A stretch of DNA of 64,000 nucleotides from Sinorhizobium sp. 6-70 (lineage in GTDB: Bacteria > Pseudomonadota > Alphaproteobacteria > Rhizobiales > Rhizobiaceae), in NCBI RefSeq assembly GCF_030124375.1, contig NZ_JASKLS010000006.1:227222-291221 (forward strand), given 5' to 3'. Position numbers and translations under genes: made by a program. The notes below the pieces were generated by a model, which searched no databases, was not told where the DNA came from, and saw nothing but the letters and a program-made list of their open reading frames with translations. Position 1 is the first letter of the stretch, and each line of letters opens with the position of its first letter. This document shows, piece by piece, positions 9,995-22,130 of the stretch.

Positions 9995-10135
9995 TCAATG
10001 GACCATGCCGTTGCCGAACTTTATCAGCGTGACGACGTAGAAAAGGGCAACGAGGCCGGCGAGCACGAGACCAAGAGCGATGTTGCGGCTGCGCCGCGAC
10101 TTGCGCTGTGCCTCACTGAGCTTGACGGTTTCCAT
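9995..10135 (-). CDS. 46 aa single-pass protein in the cta operon (CoxF-like)
   Basis: A short gene starting [20 protein letters not shown], with a basic cytoplasmic segment and one membrane helix ([19 protein letters not shown]). Its ATG shares a base with the ctaB stop (TGATG), and its stop lies 11 bases before the ctaG ATG, so it is tightly coupled. Similarly placed small proteins in rhizobial and other alphaproteobacterial cta operons are called CoxF or oxidase assembly proteins. Function is unproven. The longer upstream frame is shadow of ctaB. Confidence 0.82.
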   Translation of the reverse strand: METVKLSEAQRKSRRSRNIALGLVLAGLVALFYVVTLIKFGNGMVH

Positions 10136-11091
10136 CAGGCGATACCTCCGGCGTTGAGCCAGATCTGCGCGATCACGTAGTCGACCACCAGGGCCGAGAA
10201 GATCGCGAATAGATAGGCGATCGAAAAGGCGAAGAGTTTCTTGGCCGGCACCATTTTCTCGTCTCCCTCCGGCATCCGCAGAACTCCGATCGAATACCAA
10301 ACGAAGCCGAGGCCCATGGCCGTGGCGAACGCGCCATAGCCAAAGCTTGCGAAGCCGAGGAAGGCGGGACAGATGCCGGTGATCGCGGTCAAGACGGCAT
10401 AGATGACGATCTGCTTCTTCGTCGTCGCCTCGCCGCAGACATTGGGCATCATCGGCACACCGACGGCACCATAGTCACGCATCTTGAACAGGGCCAGCGC
10501 CCAGAAATGGGCCGGCGTCCAGAGGAAAGTGATGAGAAAAAGCACGATGCTTTCGATCGACACGGCGCCGGTCACACAGGCCCAGCCGATCATCGGCGGG
10601 AAGGCTCCCGCTGCACCGCCGATAACGATGTTCTGCGGCGTCGAGCGCTTCAGCCACATGGTGTAGATCACGGCGTAGAAGAAAATGGTGAAGGCGAGCA
10701 ACCCGGCTGCGAGCCAATTGACGGCGAGCCCGAGGATGATCACGGAAAACGCCGATAGCGTCAGGCCGAAGGCGAGCGCCTCCTCAGGCAGGATCTTGCC
10801 GGCAGGGATCGGACGCTTGGCGGTACGGCTCATCACGGCGTCGATATCGGCGTCGTACCACATGTTCAGCGCACCGGAGGCACCGGCGCCAACAGCAATG
10901 CACAGGATGGCGATGAAACCGATAAACGGATTAATTTGTCCTGGCGCAAGGACGAGCCCTGCAAAGGCTGTAAAGACGACAAGAGACATGACGCGCGGCT
11001 TCAGGAGCTCGAAGTAATCGCGCGCAGAGGCCTCGGACAGGCGCGGTACGCCTTCCATGCCGACTGCTTCGTGATTGTCGATGAGCGTCAT
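10135..11091 (-). CDS. ctaB: Protoheme IX farnesyltransferase
   Basis: Converts heme b to heme o, the precursor of heme a. The 318 aa UbiA-superfamily membrane protein shows the first Asp-rich motif [21 protein letters not shown] and the second loop region [21 protein letters not shown], with about nine hydrophobic helices. ATG 11091 is chosen because conservation begins at [21 protein letters not shown] shortly after. The longer frame upstream is non-conserved and runs back over the hairpin between ctaD and ctaB. Confidence 0.96.
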   Translation of the reverse strand: MTLIDNHEAVGMEGVPRLSEASARDYFELLKPRVMSLVVFTAFAGLVLAPGQINPFIGFIAILCIAVGAGASGALNMWYDADIDAVMSRTAKRPIPAGKILPEEALAFGLTLSAFSVIILGLAVNWLAAGLLAFTIFFYAVIYTMWLKRSTPQNIVIGGAAGAFPPMIGWACVTGAVSIESIVLFLITFLWTPAHFWALALFKMRDYGAVGVPMMPNVCGEATTKKQIVIYAVLTAITGICPAFLGFASFGYGAFATAMGLGFVWYSIGVLRMPEGDEKMVPAKKLFAFSIAYLFAIFSALVVDYVIAQIWLNAGGIA

Positions 11092-11152
11092 GTCTCGTCC
11101 TTGAAATTGCTGCGGCCATGGCAGCCGCATTCTGCCGGCAGGCCGGCGGTGT

Positions 11153-11176
11153 GAAGCCGCCGGAGCCGGCGGCTTC
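11153..11176 (-). other. Strong hairpin between ctaD and ctaB
   Basis: An 11-base perfect inverted repeat (GAAGCCGCCGG / CCGGCGGCTTC) around two central bases, 13 bases after the ctaD stop. There is no U-tract, so it is not a standard terminator. It could attenuate transcription or protect the upstream ctaCD mRNA from 3' exonucleases, making subunits I and II more abundant than assembly factors. Confidence 0.5.
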
Positions 11177-11189
11177 TGTTCGTTCCCCG

Positions 11190-13783
<2,594 letters not shown>

Positions 13784-13803
13784 AATGTGTCTCCCCAATG
13801 CGC

Positions 13804-13817
13804 TTGATCAGGATCAA
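13804..13817 (-). promoter_or_regulatory. FixK/FNR-type anaerobox upstream of ctaC
   Basis: TTGATCAGGATCAA is a perfect match to the TTGAT-N4-ATCAA palindrome bound by FixK, FnrN and Fnr. Its centre is about 27 bases upstream of the ctaC start and only some 7 bases before the Shine-Dalgarno. A site there would overlap the transcription start or core promoter, so repression under low oxygen is more likely than activation (inference). The rest of 13784-14134 holds no gene I can support. Confidence 0.72.
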
Positions 13818-14134
13818 ACCGAAACGCAGAATCCCTGCGATACTGCAGCGCTTCAAACCACAGTTTGACCAGCGCCGCAACATCTGTCCAATCAACCCCG
13901 TGCGGCATTTTTGCACAAGGCGGCTTTTCTCACAGGCAACCCCTCGCGCCCGCCGGCGAATTGGGTTAGGCGTATCGCGGTCCGCGTGACTGCCAGTCTA
14001 CGATTTGCGTTCCAGGCTTCCCCCGACGGGGCCCAATTTCCGCCATATGGCGCTGGAATGTAGCATGCAGGGCTTTTCATTTATCTTCGCGCGCATCAAG
14101 AATAGCCCTGATGATTCGACGTTTTGAGGTTTAC

Positions 14135-14665
14135 ATGGGCCTGTCCCTATTCTCCCGGCTGCCGGTTCTGGCCGCGCTCGGAATTGCCACCCTCGTCTTC
14201 CCCACCGCAAGCATGGCCCAGCAATCCGGTGCAACGCCAGGAACGGTGAAGTCAAACCACGGTGCCTGGTCGATCGTCTGCGACCAGCCGGCGGGCGCCT
14301 CGGCTGAGCAATGCGCGCTGATGCAGAACGTCATCGCCGAGGACAGGCCGGAAGTCGGGCTTTCCGTCGTGGTACTGAAAACCGCCGACCGCAAGGCGAA
14401 GATCCTGCGCGTTCTCGCGCCGCTCGGCGTGCTTCTGCCGAACGGCCTTGGTCTCAACGTCGATGGCAAGGATATCGGCCGCGCGTATTTCGTGCGCTGC
14501 TTCTCCGACGGATGCTATGCTGAAGTGGTGCTCGAAGACGAGCTCCTGAAGACTTTCCGCGCCGGTGCGACCGCGACCTTCATTGTTTTCCAATCGCCCG
14601 AAGAAGGTATCGGCATTCCTGTCGACCTTAAGGGCTTCGGAGAGGGTTACGACGCCCTCCCTTGA
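14135..14665 (+). CDS. Invasion-associated locus B (IalB) family protein
   Basis: A secreted 176 aa protein. The signal peptide is LFSRLPVLAALGIATLVFPTASMAQQ. The mature domain has the family pattern HGAWSIVCDQPAGASAEQCALMQ, LRVLAPLGVLLPNGLGLNVDG and RCFSDGCYAEVVLEDEL, with four Cys likely forming two disulfides. Related to Bartonella IalB; periplasmic or surface role in rhizobia unknown. ATG 14135 has GAGG 5 bases upstream. ATG 14111 is in frame but lacks this and would weaken the signal peptide. Confidence 0.9.
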   Translation: MGLSLFSRLPVLAALGIATLVFPTASMAQQSGATPGTVKSNHGAWSIVCDQPAGASAEQCALMQNVIAEDRPEVGLSVVVLKTADRKAKILRVLAPLGVLLPNGLGLNVDGKDIGRAYFVRCFSDGCYAEVVLEDELLKTFRAGATATFIVFQSPEEGIGIPVDLKGFGEGYDALP

Positions 14666-14687
14666 TTTGCAGGGTACTGAGATTAGA

Positions 14688-14715
14688 AGCCGCGCTCCGA
14701 GCGCGGCTTTTTCTT
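14688..14715 (+). terminator. Rho-independent terminator after the ialB-like gene
   Basis: AGCCGCGCT, a CCG loop, AGCGCGGCT, then a T-rich run (TTTTTCTT). It lies 23 bases after the stop codon and separates this gene from the convergent ribB. Confidence 0.9.
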
Positions 14716-14736
14716 GCGGTACGCAAAGACCGCTAC

Positions 14737-15837
14737 TTACAGAATCTCGGTAGCCGCGATCTTGATGCCGAACCCCTCGAGGCCGACATAGTGGCGCTCG
14801 CGCGAGGAAATGAGGCGGATCGACGTAATGCCGAGATCCTTCAGGATCTGCGCGCCGAGACCGATTTCCAGCCATTCGCTTTCGCGGGCCTGGGCTTCCG
14901 AATGGTCCTCGCGATCATGCTTGCCCTTCCGCGCTGTTTGCGAAACACCGACGCCCACAGAGCCCTCGCGCAGATAGACGATGACGCCCCTTCCCTCTCC
15001 GGCGATGCGTTTCATGATCGCGTCGATCTGACGGTTACCACCGAAGACATCCGCGCCAACATTCTCAAGGTGCAGACGAACGGGGATGTCGACGCCGTCG
15101 CGAATGTCGCCGAAGACGACGGCAAGATGCTGCATCGGATCCCACGGCAGCGAATAGGTGTGCCCCTTCGCCTTGCCGTACGGCGTATCAATCTCGAAGC
15201 AATTGCCCTGCTCGATCAGCGTTTCCTTGCGCTGGCGATAGGCGATCAGATCCGCGACCGAGACCTGTTTCAGGCCGTGGATCTCGGCGAAGCTTTCGAC
15301 CTGCGGGCCGCGCATCACGGTGCCGTCGTCGTTGACGAGCTCGCAGATGACGCCGACCGGCGGGAGGCTCGCAAGCTTGCAGAGGTCCACGGCCGCCTCG
15401 GTATGGCCCGAACGCATCAGCACGCCGCCCTCGCGCGCCACCAGCGGGAAGATATGGCCCGGGCGGACGAAATCGGCCGGTCCGATGTTCGGATTGGCGA
15501 GGTTGCGAACGGTCAGCGTCCGGTCGTCGGCCGAGATACCGGTCGTGGTTCCGTGCCGGAAATCGACCGAAACGGTGAACGCGGTCGTATGGGCGGAATC
15601 GTTCTCCGCCACCATCGCATTCAGATTGAGGCGCTTTGCCTCCTCGCGCGGCATGGGCGCACAGACGATGCCTGAGGTGTGGCGGACGATGAAGGCCATC
15701 TTTTCCGGCGTGCAATGCACGGCTGCGACGATCAGGTCGCCCTCGTTCTCGCGGCCGCCGTCATCGGTGACGACGACGATCTCGCCGGCCTCGAAGGCGC
15801 GAATGGCGTCGACGACGCGCTTCTGGTCATAGGACAT
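14737..15837 (-). CDS. ribB: 3,4-dihydroxy-2-butanone-4-phosphate synthase with degenerate GTP cyclohydrolase II-like domain
   Basis: Riboflavin synthesis enzyme, 366 aa. The N-terminal RibB domain is intact: DDGGRENEGDLI, RHTSGIVCAPM, DFRHGTTTGISADDR, FVRPGHIFPLVA and RSGHTEAAVDL. The C-terminal half follows the RibA fold (HLAVVFGDI, GEGRGVIVY) but has no cysteine at all, so the three zinc ligands of GTP cyclohydrolase II are lost. The GRGIGL-type motif is also replaced (GSVGVGV). Only the DHBP synthase activity is therefore predicted. ATG 15837; it follows aroC by 17 bases on the same strand. Confidence 0.93.
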   Translation of the reverse strand: MSYDQKRVVDAIRAFEAGEIVVVTDDGGRENEGDLIVAAVHCTPEKMAFIVRHTSGIVCAPMPREEAKRLNLNAMVAENDSAHTTAFTVSVDFRHGTTTGISADDRTLTVRNLANPNIGPADFVRPGHIFPLVAREGGVLMRSGHTEAAVDLCKLASLPPVGVICELVNDDGTVMRGPQVESFAEIHGLKQVSVADLIAYRQRKETLIEQGNCFEIDTPYGKAKGHTYSLPWDPMQHLAVVFGDIRDGVDIPVRLHLENVGADVFGGNRQIDAIMKRIAGEGRGVIVYLREGSVGVGVSQTARKGKHDREDHSEAQARESEWLEIGLGAQILKDLGITSIRLISSRERHYVGLEGFGIKIAATEIL

Positions 15838-15854
15838 CAAGATTCTCCCGCAAA

Positions 15855-16952
15855 CTACTTCAGCCTCCCGGTCTGGCCCCGGTCGCGCAGGTAATGGTCG
15901 GCGATCGTGCAGGCGAGCATCGCCTCGCCGATCGGCACGGCCCGGATCCCGACGCACGGATCGTGGCGACCCTTGGTGCGCACATCCACCTCATGGCCGT
16001 CGCTGTCGATCGAGCGCCGCTCGGTCAGGATGGACGACGTCGGCTTGATCGCGAAGCGTGCAACAACCGGCTGCCCCGTGGCGATACCGCCCAGGATGCC
16101 GCCGGCATTGTTGGAAAGAAAAACCGGCTTGCCGCCGGGCCCGATCCGCATCTCGTCGGCGTTCTCCTCGCCGCTGATCTCGGCGGCGGCAAAACCATTG
16201 CCGATCTCCACGCCCTTGACCGCGTTGATCGACATCAGGTTCGAGGCGATGTCCTGATCGAGCTTGCCGTAGATCGGCGCTCCGATGCCCGCAGGTACCC
16301 CCTCGGCAACCACCTCGACAACTGCACCGATCGATGAACCAGCCTTGCGGATGCCATCGAGATATTCTTCCCAGACCGGAACGATGGCCGGGTCGGGGGC
16401 GAAGAACGGGTTGTTGTTCACCTCCGCCCAATCCCAGTTGGCCCGATTGATCCTGTGCTTGCCGATCTGGACGAGCGCCCCGCGCACGACTAGGCCGGGC
16501 ACCACTTTGCGGGCGATGCCGCCCGCAGCAACGCGCGCCGCCGTTTCGCGCGCCGAGGAGCGTCCGCCGCCGCGATAATCGCGAATGCCGTATTTGACGT
16601 CGTAGGTGTAATCCGCGTGACCGGGGCGGTAACGCTTGGCGATCTCGGAATAGTCCTTCGAGCGCTGGTCGGTGTTCTCGATCATCATCGAGATCGGCGT
16701 ACCGGTCGAGATCATCGTCTCGCCGTCGTCGTCGAACATCACGCCGGAGAGGATCTTGACTAGGTCGTCCTCGCGGCGCTGGGTCACGAAACGGGATTGC
16801 CCGGGCTTGCGCTTGTCGAGCCAGGCCTGGATTTCGGCGAGCGTGAAGCGAATGCCGGGCGGGCATCCGTCGACAACGCAGCCGAGCGCCGGCCCATGGC
16901 TTTCGCCCCAGGTGGTGACGCGGAAGAGGTGACCGAAGCTATTGTGCGACAT
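15855..16952 (-). CDS. aroC: Chorismate synthase
   Basis: Final shikimate-pathway enzyme; FMN-dependent loss of phosphate from EPSP. The 365 aa protein has the three signature regions: [27 protein letters not shown] at the start, [24 protein letters not shown] in the middle, and [21 protein letters not shown] near the end. ATG 16952 begins the conserved [12 protein letters not shown]. The frame continues upstream for 51 non-conserved codons. Likely co-transcribed with ribB. Confidence 0.98.
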   Translation of the reverse strand: MSHNSFGHLFRVTTWGESHGPALGCVVDGCPPGIRFTLAEIQAWLDKRKPGQSRFVTQRREDDLVKILSGVMFDDDGETMISTGTPISMMIENTDQRSKDYSEIAKRYRPGHADYTYDVKYGIRDYRGGGRSSARETAARVAAGGIARKVVPGLVVRGALVQIGKHRINRANWDWAEVNNNPFFAPDPAIVPVWEEYLDGIRKAGSSIGAVVEVVAEGVPAGIGAPIYGKLDQDIASNLMSINAVKGVEIGNGFAAAEISGEENADEMRIGPGGKPVFLSNNAGGILGGIATGQPVVARFAIKPTSSILTERRSIDSDGHEVDVRTKGRHDPCVGIRAVPIGEAMLACTIADHYLRDRGQTGRLK

Positions 16953-17070
16953 GACGACAACCAAACGCTGACAACCGCGCGCAAAAAAGACACGCGCGCC
17001 CTCTCTTAGTGGAAAGCCGTCAAAGGGAAAAGACTTTCTGCAGCACCGTCGAGCTTTGTCGATAATTCGA

Positions 17071-19869
17071 TCAGGAAGCGAGGCGGAATCCGCGGTCCGC
17101 CGCAAAGGCGATGAAGCCTTCGCTGCTCAACGGCTTGGAAAAGGCGTAGCCCTGCAGAAGGTCGCAACCGAGAATGCCGAGCATTTCCGCATGCGCCATG
17201 GTTTCCACGCCTTCGGCGACGGTTTCGATGCCAAGCGAACGGCCGATGTCGATGATCGAGCGCACGAGCGCTTGCTCTGTTCGGGCGCCGAGCACCGGCG
17301 CCACGAGCTGACGATCGATCTTCAAGCGTTTCGGCTTGATCTTCAGAAGGCTGACGATCGAGGTGTGCCCGGTACCGAAATCGTCGATCTCGATGTCGAT
17401 GCCAAGTTTCTTGATCCCGTCGATATTGGCTGTGACGACGTCGTCGCTTTCGTCGAGGAAGATCGACTCGACCAGTTCGAACGAAATCTGGCCGGGCATG
17501 ATGCTGAGCCCCTTGAGCGAGGCGAGCAGATCCTTTTCCTGCAGACGCTTGGCAGAGACGTTCACGGAAATCTTCGGCACATGGAGACCGGCCGAGGCCC
17601 AGCGCATCCGGTCGGCAAGAGCCTTTTCTAGGACCAGCCGATCGAGCGTCGCTGTCACGTTCAACTCTTCGGCGATCCTCAGGAACCGGTCCGGCGTCAG
17701 GATCCCCTCACGCGGGTGCTGCCAACGGATCAGCGCCTCGACACCGGACAATGCGAGCGTCGAGGCGTCGAACTGCGGCTGGTACCACGGCACGAATTCG
17801 TCGCGTTCAATCCCTTCCAGGATCTCATCGGCGATGCGCTTGTTGGTCACCACTTCGGCCTCCAACGCCTGCGTGAAGAACTGATGGCGGTTACGTCCAC
17901 TTTCCTTGGCTCGATAGAGCGCGATGTCGGCATTGACGAGCAGCTTGCGCGCATCCGCCGTGGACCGATGCGCCACCGCAACGCCGATGCTGACGCCGAA
18001 GCGACAGGGAAACCCGTCATAGTCGACCGGTTGACGCATCTTGGCGATGATGTGGTCGCACAGCGCGGCCAACGCCCTATCGTCGGCTGCTCCGGAAATC
18101 ACCACAACGAATTCGTCTCCGCCGATGCGGGCGACGATGTCATCTGGCGAGATGCTCGAGCGCAGGATCTCGGAAGCGTGGACGAGCATAGCGTCGCCGG
18201 CCGCGTGCCCGAGCGTGTCGTTGATCTGCTTGAAGCGGTCGAGATCGATATGGAGGATGGCGATGCCCTCGGACTTTACGGCATTCGCCGCGAAGAGCCG
18301 ATCCAGCGCCTTGTCGAGCATCCGGCGGTTGCCGAGTCCCGTCAGCGGATCATGCAGGGAATTGTGCTCGATGCGATCCTTTGCATCGGCGAGCTCGGCA
18401 TTCTTCATATCTGCTGTCGCCTTGGCCGCCCTAAGCTGCTCGGTCATCAGCACGTCGTCGGTGACGTCCCAGCTTATACCGGTGATCTTCGCCCGGCCGT
18501 CGGCTCCCTCATGGGCCGAGCCCACATGGCGGACGTGGCGGATGGCGCCATCCGCCGTCACGACGCGGTATTGCGAGCGATGTTCAAGTCCTTCGTCCAG
18601 GCTACGGAACAAGGCGATGGAGGCAGCGGCGATGTCGTCAGGGTGCACGGTCGCACGCCATTGCTCATGAGTTGGATCTCGGCCGGTGCGGACAAGCCCA
18701 TGCAGATGGAACATCCGGTCGTCCCAGGACCGTTCCTGCGTGGCAATGTCGATTTCCCAGATTCCGATCTTCGAAGCATCCAGAGCCAGGTTGAGCCGAT
18801 GAGACAGGGCCATCACCTCGCCTTCGCGCGCCTTCAGCTTGGCTATGTTGCGCTGCCGCTCATTGACGAGACCACCGGCGAGAAAAATAGGTACGACGAC
18901 GACCACGACTGCGGTGATGGTCGCAAGCCTGATCTCACCGCTGTTTGCCGGTTCCTGCGCCCAGCCGGCGACGGGAGTAGCGGCTAATTCCCATACGCCA
19001 CCGGGCAGGATCAGCTCGCGGAGGACCGGCGAGTTCAGGAACACCCCGGTCTCGTCGAGAAACGGTTCCAGAACGTTGTCGCTCACCGAAACGTCGCGAA
19101 TGGCAAGATGAACAGGCACATGCCGATGGTCGCGGCCGCCTGCCTCGCGCATTTCCATCCTTTCCTCATTCAGGCGCACCGACCGATAGAGCGCCTCTTC
19201 GTCAAGGACGGCCTCAACGAAGCCCCAGAACGCGGTTCGTCCGCCGACATTGGAGGAGACCGGCACAAAGATCTCGAAGCCATTGCGACTGCTCGGCAGG
19301 CGCACCGGTCCGACGACCACAGGCTTCGTCGTCAAGGCTGCACGGTCGAGCGCCACCCGCATTGCTCGGAACCTGCCGAAGTCCGTGCCGACGAAGGATT
19401 GTTGGCGCTCCTGCGAGAAAGTCATCGTGACGACGCCCGCCGGCGCCGCGGAAACACGAACAAGTTGAGGATTTTGCAGGAGCAGTTTCGACGCCAGTTT
19501 GCTGAAATCGGTTTCCTTCATCTCCGGTTGGACGGCGATCCCGTTCGCCAGTCCATTGAGCGCAGCGATATTGGTGTTGAATTCCGCGCGGAAACGGCCC
19601 GCAATCAGGTTCAATTCGTTTTCGACATCGATCTTGAGGTCTTTGCGAAAGTTCTCGCGGTGCTGACGCTCATAGATATTGCCGCCGATGAAGACCACGG
19701 CGCCCGCAATCAGCGCCGGAATGAGCGACGGCTTCGCAAAATTGGCAATCGCACGAATGCGGCGGCGCAGAGCGACGATAATCTTCAATTGTCTTTCCCC
19801 AATCCCCGGGGCGCACGGTAGTCTTGGAGTCTTAAGATAGGCTTTCGCAAAAATTTCATTGGAAAACAT
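17071..19869 (-). CDS. Membrane CHASE-PAS-GGDEF-EAL cyclic-di-GMP protein
   Basis: A 932 aa bifunctional signalling protein. Helix [20 protein letters not shown] precedes a periplasmic CHASE-type sensor (about residues 90-270), a second helix ([20 protein letters not shown]), a PAS domain ([14 protein letters not shown]), GGDEF and EAL. Both enzymatic signatures are intact: RIGGDEF for synthesis and [27 protein letters not shown] for hydrolysis. A TTG at 19788 with GGGG 8 bases upstream is a plausible alternative start lying just before the first helix. Ligand unknown. Confidence 0.92.
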   Translation of the reverse strand: MFSNEIFAKAYLKTPRLPCAPGIGERQLKIIVALRRRIRAIANFAKPSLIPALIAGAVVFIGGNIYERQHRENFRKDLKIDVENELNLIAGRFRAEFNTNIAALNGLANGIAVQPEMKETDFSKLASKLLLQNPQLVRVSAAPAGVVTMTFSQERQQSFVGTDFGRFRAMRVALDRAALTTKPVVVGPVRLPSSRNGFEIFVPVSSNVGGRTAFWGFVEAVLDEEALYRSVRLNEERMEMREAGGRDHRHVPVHLAIRDVSVSDNVLEPFLDETGVFLNSPVLRELILPGGVWELAATPVAGWAQEPANSGEIRLATITAVVVVVVPIFLAGGLVNERQRNIAKLKAREGEVMALSHRLNLALDASKIGIWEIDIATQERSWDDRMFHLHGLVRTGRDPTHEQWRATVHPDDIAAASIALFRSLDEGLEHRSQYRVVTADGAIRHVRHVGSAHEGADGRAKITGISWDVTDDVLMTEQLRAAKATADMKNAELADAKDRIEHNSLHDPLTGLGNRRMLDKALDRLFAANAVKSEGIAILHIDLDRFKQINDTLGHAAGDAMLVHASEILRSSISPDDIVARIGGDEFVVVISGAADDRALAALCDHIIAKMRQPVDYDGFPCRFGVSIGVAVAHRSTADARKLLVNADIALYRAKESGRNRHQFFTQALEAEVVTNKRIADEILEGIERDEFVPWYQPQFDASTLALSGVEALIRWQHPREGILTPDRFLRIAEELNVTATLDRLVLEKALADRMRWASAGLHVPKISVNVSAKRLQEKDLLASLKGLSIMPGQISFELVESIFLDESDDVVTANIDGIKKLGIDIEIDDFGTGHTSIVSLLKIKPKRLKIDRQLVAPVLGARTEQALVRSIIDIGRSLGIETVAEGVETMAHAEMLGILGCDLLQGYAFSKPLSSEGFIAFAADRGFRLAS

Positions 19870-20077
19870 GGTGACAACGGCTATCCGCCGGGCAACCGAT
19901 CAGCCTCGTCGGCTTGAAATTGCCCACTACGGCGTCCACTGTCCGACCACCGGCCGCACTGTCCTAAACCAGCCGACAGTTGCGCTAAAGCAACGGTATT
20001 AGGCAACTTTTGCCACAATCGGGGATCAGATGGTGATGACAAGAATATTCGCAGAATCATTGAGGAGGGCAAGAGGG

Positions 20078-20338
20078 ATGCGATTTGTCATTGCCGCACT
20101 CATGGCCACTGCAGGTTTGCTTTCGCCGCTTTCCGCGCATGCTGAAAGCGCCGACGTGGAGGCGGTGATCACCAGTGTGGACACCGAGCGCCTGAGCCTC
20201 TCGCTGGATGACGGCAAGAGCTATCAGGCTCCCGAGGAGTTCAACTTCGAAGGTCTCGAGGCAGGCGTCAAGGTTCTCGTCTTCTACACCGAAGTCGATG
20301 GCAAACGCGTCATCAACGACCTGGAAATCGTCCAATAA
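20078..20338 (+). CDS. DUF1344 small secreted protein
   Basis: An 86 aa protein with a clean signal peptide (MRFVIAALMATAGLLSPLSAHAES) and a short beta-rich domain, ESADVEAVITSVDTERLSLSLDDGKSYQAPEEF to VFYTEVDGKRVINDLEIVQ, typical of DUF1344 proteins common in Rhizobiales. Function unknown; probably periplasmic. ATG 20078 is preferred because GAGGAGG lies upstream and the signal peptide starts there. Longer in-frame starts exist from 20030. Confidence 0.8.
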   Translation: MRFVIAALMATAGLLSPLSAHAESADVEAVITSVDTERLSLSLDDGKSYQAPEEFNFEGLEAGVKVLVFYTEVDGKRVINDLEIVQ

Positions 20339-20344
20339 CCGTGA

Positions 20345-20386
20345 CTACAGCGCCGTGCGTATTCAGACGCACAAAGGTCACTGTAG
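20345..20386 (-). repeat. Half RIME1-like element (single palindromic module, inverted)
   Basis: Read on the minus strand this is CTACAGTGACC, TTTGTGCGTCTG, AATACGCAC, GGCGCTGTAG: the second palindromic module of the repeats at 43093 and 62927, without the first module. It lies just after the DUF1344 gene. Confidence 0.75.
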
Positions 20387-20412
20387 GACTGTGGATCGCT
20401 GTATATGCAGTA

Positions 20413-20436
20413 GGCCCGCATAAGAGCGGGCCTTTT
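20413..20436 (+). terminator. Rho-independent terminator after DUF1344 gene
   Basis: GGCCCGC, ATAAGA loop, GCGGGCC, then TTTT. It sits between convergent genes, behind the half repeat element. Confidence 0.82.
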
Positions 20437-20473
20437 CAGCAACCCGCCTCGCTCGACCCGTCGCAGTGGTTGC

Positions 20474-21067
20474 CTAGACCCAGCCGATCGTGCCATCGGC
20501 GATCCTCAGCAGCCGGTCCTGCGGAATGGCCGATGTCGCTGCTTCGTCCGCGCTCATTTCTCCGAGAAGCTTGAACAACACGCGAATGACGCCGCCATGC
20601 GTGACGCAGACTGTCGGCCGCGTCGCGTCCTTCAACCAGGCGCCGACACGCCATGACAGGATTTCGTAGCTTTCCGCATTCTGGCCCGGCGGGATGAAAT
20701 CCCATTTGGCAGCGCGTCTTTCGGCGATGCGCTGCGGCACCTGGCGCTTCAATTCGGGCAAGGTGTAGCCTTCCCAGTCGCCGAAGGAGACTTCCTTCAG
20801 CCTGTCGTCAGTGCGGTAGGAAAGCGGATCGAGGCCCATGGCGTATCGCAGCCGCTCCATGGTCTCGCGTGTGCGGCCGAGCGGGCTGGCGACGAAATCG
20901 AAGTTATTCGCCTCGCGCCCGAGGATCGCCGCCAGTGAAAGGCCGTTCCCGGTCGCCTGCCGGCGACCGGTTTCGTTGAGGGGAATGTCCTTTTGTCCCT
21001 GAAGACGGCTTTCGGCATTCCAATCCGTTTGTCCATGCCGAACCATGTAGACGAGCACAGCGTTCAC
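20474..21067 (-). CDS. Histidine phosphatase (phosphoglycerate mutase-like) family protein
   Basis: The 197 aa protein carries the phospho-histidine RHG motif (YMVRHGQTDWNAESRLQGQKDIPLNETG), the second Arg in SPLGRTRETM, and the distal His in VCVTHGGVIRVLFK. These define the branch 1 histidine phosphatases (GpmB/CobC/PhoE group). The substrate cannot be told from sequence. A CobC (alpha-ribazole phosphatase) role is possible, but no cob gene is adjacent. It follows fabI by 43 bases on the same strand. Confidence 0.88.
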   Translation of the reverse strand: MNAVLVYMVRHGQTDWNAESRLQGQKDIPLNETGRRQATGNGLSLAAILGREANNFDFVASPLGRTRETMERLRYAMGLDPLSYRTDDRLKEVSFGDWEGYTLPELKRQVPQRIAERRAAKWDFIPPGQNAESYEILSWRVGAWLKDATRPTVCVTHGGVIRVLFKLLGEMSADEAATSAIPQDRLLRIADGTIGWV

Positions 21068-21110
21068 TCCGGGCGAGCTGTCACCACCGCCGTCATATCA
21101 AGAAAGGAAA

Positions 21111-21929
21111 TCAGTCCTTCAGAACGGAAATGTCCGGTGCATCGACGGCCTTCATGCCGACCGTATGATAACCGGAATCGACGTGGTGCACTTCGCCAGT
21201 TACGCCGCTCGACAGATCGGAAAGCAGATAGAGCGCCGAATTGCCGACCTCCTCAATCGAGACGGTGCGCTTCAACGGCGCATTGTACTCGTTCCATTTG
21301 AGGATATAGCGGAAATCGCCGATGCCGGACGCCGCGAGCGTCTTGATCGGGCCGGCCGAGATCGCGTTGACGCGGATACCGCGGTTGCCGACATCGACCG
21401 CAAGGTAACGCACGCTCGCCTCGAGCGCCGCCTTGGCAACGCCCATGACGTTGTAATGCGGCATCACCTTCTCGGCGCCGTAATAGGTGAGCGTCAGCAT
21501 CGAGCCGCCGTCGTTCATGACGCGCTCGGCACGTGCGGCGACAGCCGTGAAGGAATAGACGGAAATATCCATCGTACGCGCGAAGTTGTCACGGCTCGTA
21601 TCGAGGTAGCGCCCCGTCAGTTCATCCTTGTCGGAGAAGGCGATGGCATGCACGACGAAGTCGATCTTGCCCCACTTCTCTTCGAGTGTTGAAAAGACGG
21701 CGTCAATCGATGCAAGGTCGGTCACGTCGCAATGGCCCGCCATGAAGGCGCCAAGTTCCTGCGCCAACGGTTCGACACGCTTCTTCAGTGCGTCGCCCTG
21801 CCAGGTCAGCGCGATTTCAGCACCCGCTTCCGAGCAAGCCTTTGCGATGCCCCATGCGATCGAGCGGTTGTTTGCGACGCCCATGATGACGCCGCGCTTG
21901 CCATTCATCAGACCCGATGCCTGAGCCAT
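21111..21929 (-). CDS. fabI: Enoyl-[acyl-carrier-protein] reductase (NADH)
   Basis: Last reduction of each fatty-acid elongation round; the triclosan target. The 272 aa SDR-fold protein has the FabI-type nucleotide motif GVANNRSIAWGIAKA, and the catalytic Tyr and Lys in YYGAEKVMPHYNVMGVAKAALEASVRYLA. ISAGPIKTLAASGI is also diagnostic. ATG 21929 is preceded by GGGGAC. Two stable hairpins lie in the leader (21955-21974 and 21998-22017). Confidence 0.96.
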   Translation of the reverse strand: MAQASGLMNGKRGVIMGVANNRSIAWGIAKACSEAGAEIALTWQGDALKKRVEPLAQELGAFMAGHCDVTDLASIDAVFSTLEEKWGKIDFVVHAIAFSDKDELTGRYLDTSRDNFARTMDISVYSFTAVAARAERVMNDGGSMLTLTYYGAEKVMPHYNVMGVAKAALEASVRYLAVDVGNRGIRVNAISAGPIKTLAASGIGDFRYILKWNEYNAPLKRTVSIEEVGNSALYLLSDLSSGVTGEVHHVDSGYHTVGMKAVDAPDISVLKD

Positions 21930-21954
21930 GGAATGTCCCCAATACTGTCTGCCT

Positions 21955-22017
21955 GCACCGGCCGCCGCCGGTGCGAGAGTTCACGAATGTCACGCCGCCG
22001 CACAAGATCCTGTGCGG
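21955..22017 (-). promoter_or_regulatory. Two tandem hairpins in the fabI leader
   Basis: Hairpin one: GCACCGGC, CGCC loop, GCCGGTGC, 26 bases before the ATG. Hairpin two: CCGCACA, AGATCC loop, TGTGCGG. Whether the transcript includes them depends on the unmapped promoter; a role in mRNA stability or translation is inference only. Confidence 0.4.
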
Positions 22018-22130
22018 TGCGGCAAATTGTCGAGCATTTGCCTATGGCATAGCCGTTAAAACGGTTCAAGCGCGGTGCAGATCAGGAACTGTTAGTCCCC
22101 GTAATATTGGTTCAGCTTGTCAGAAAACCG

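Noticed and set aside
11153..11176. Rho-independent terminator after ctaD
   Set aside because: The stem is strong, but no T-run follows on either strand, and the downstream ctaB is needed in the same pathway.
20474..21067. CobC (alpha-ribazole phosphatase) assignment, attractive given the B12 riboswitch
   Set aside because: The histidine-phosphatase motifs are general to the family and no cobalamin gene is adjacent, so a specific call is not supported.
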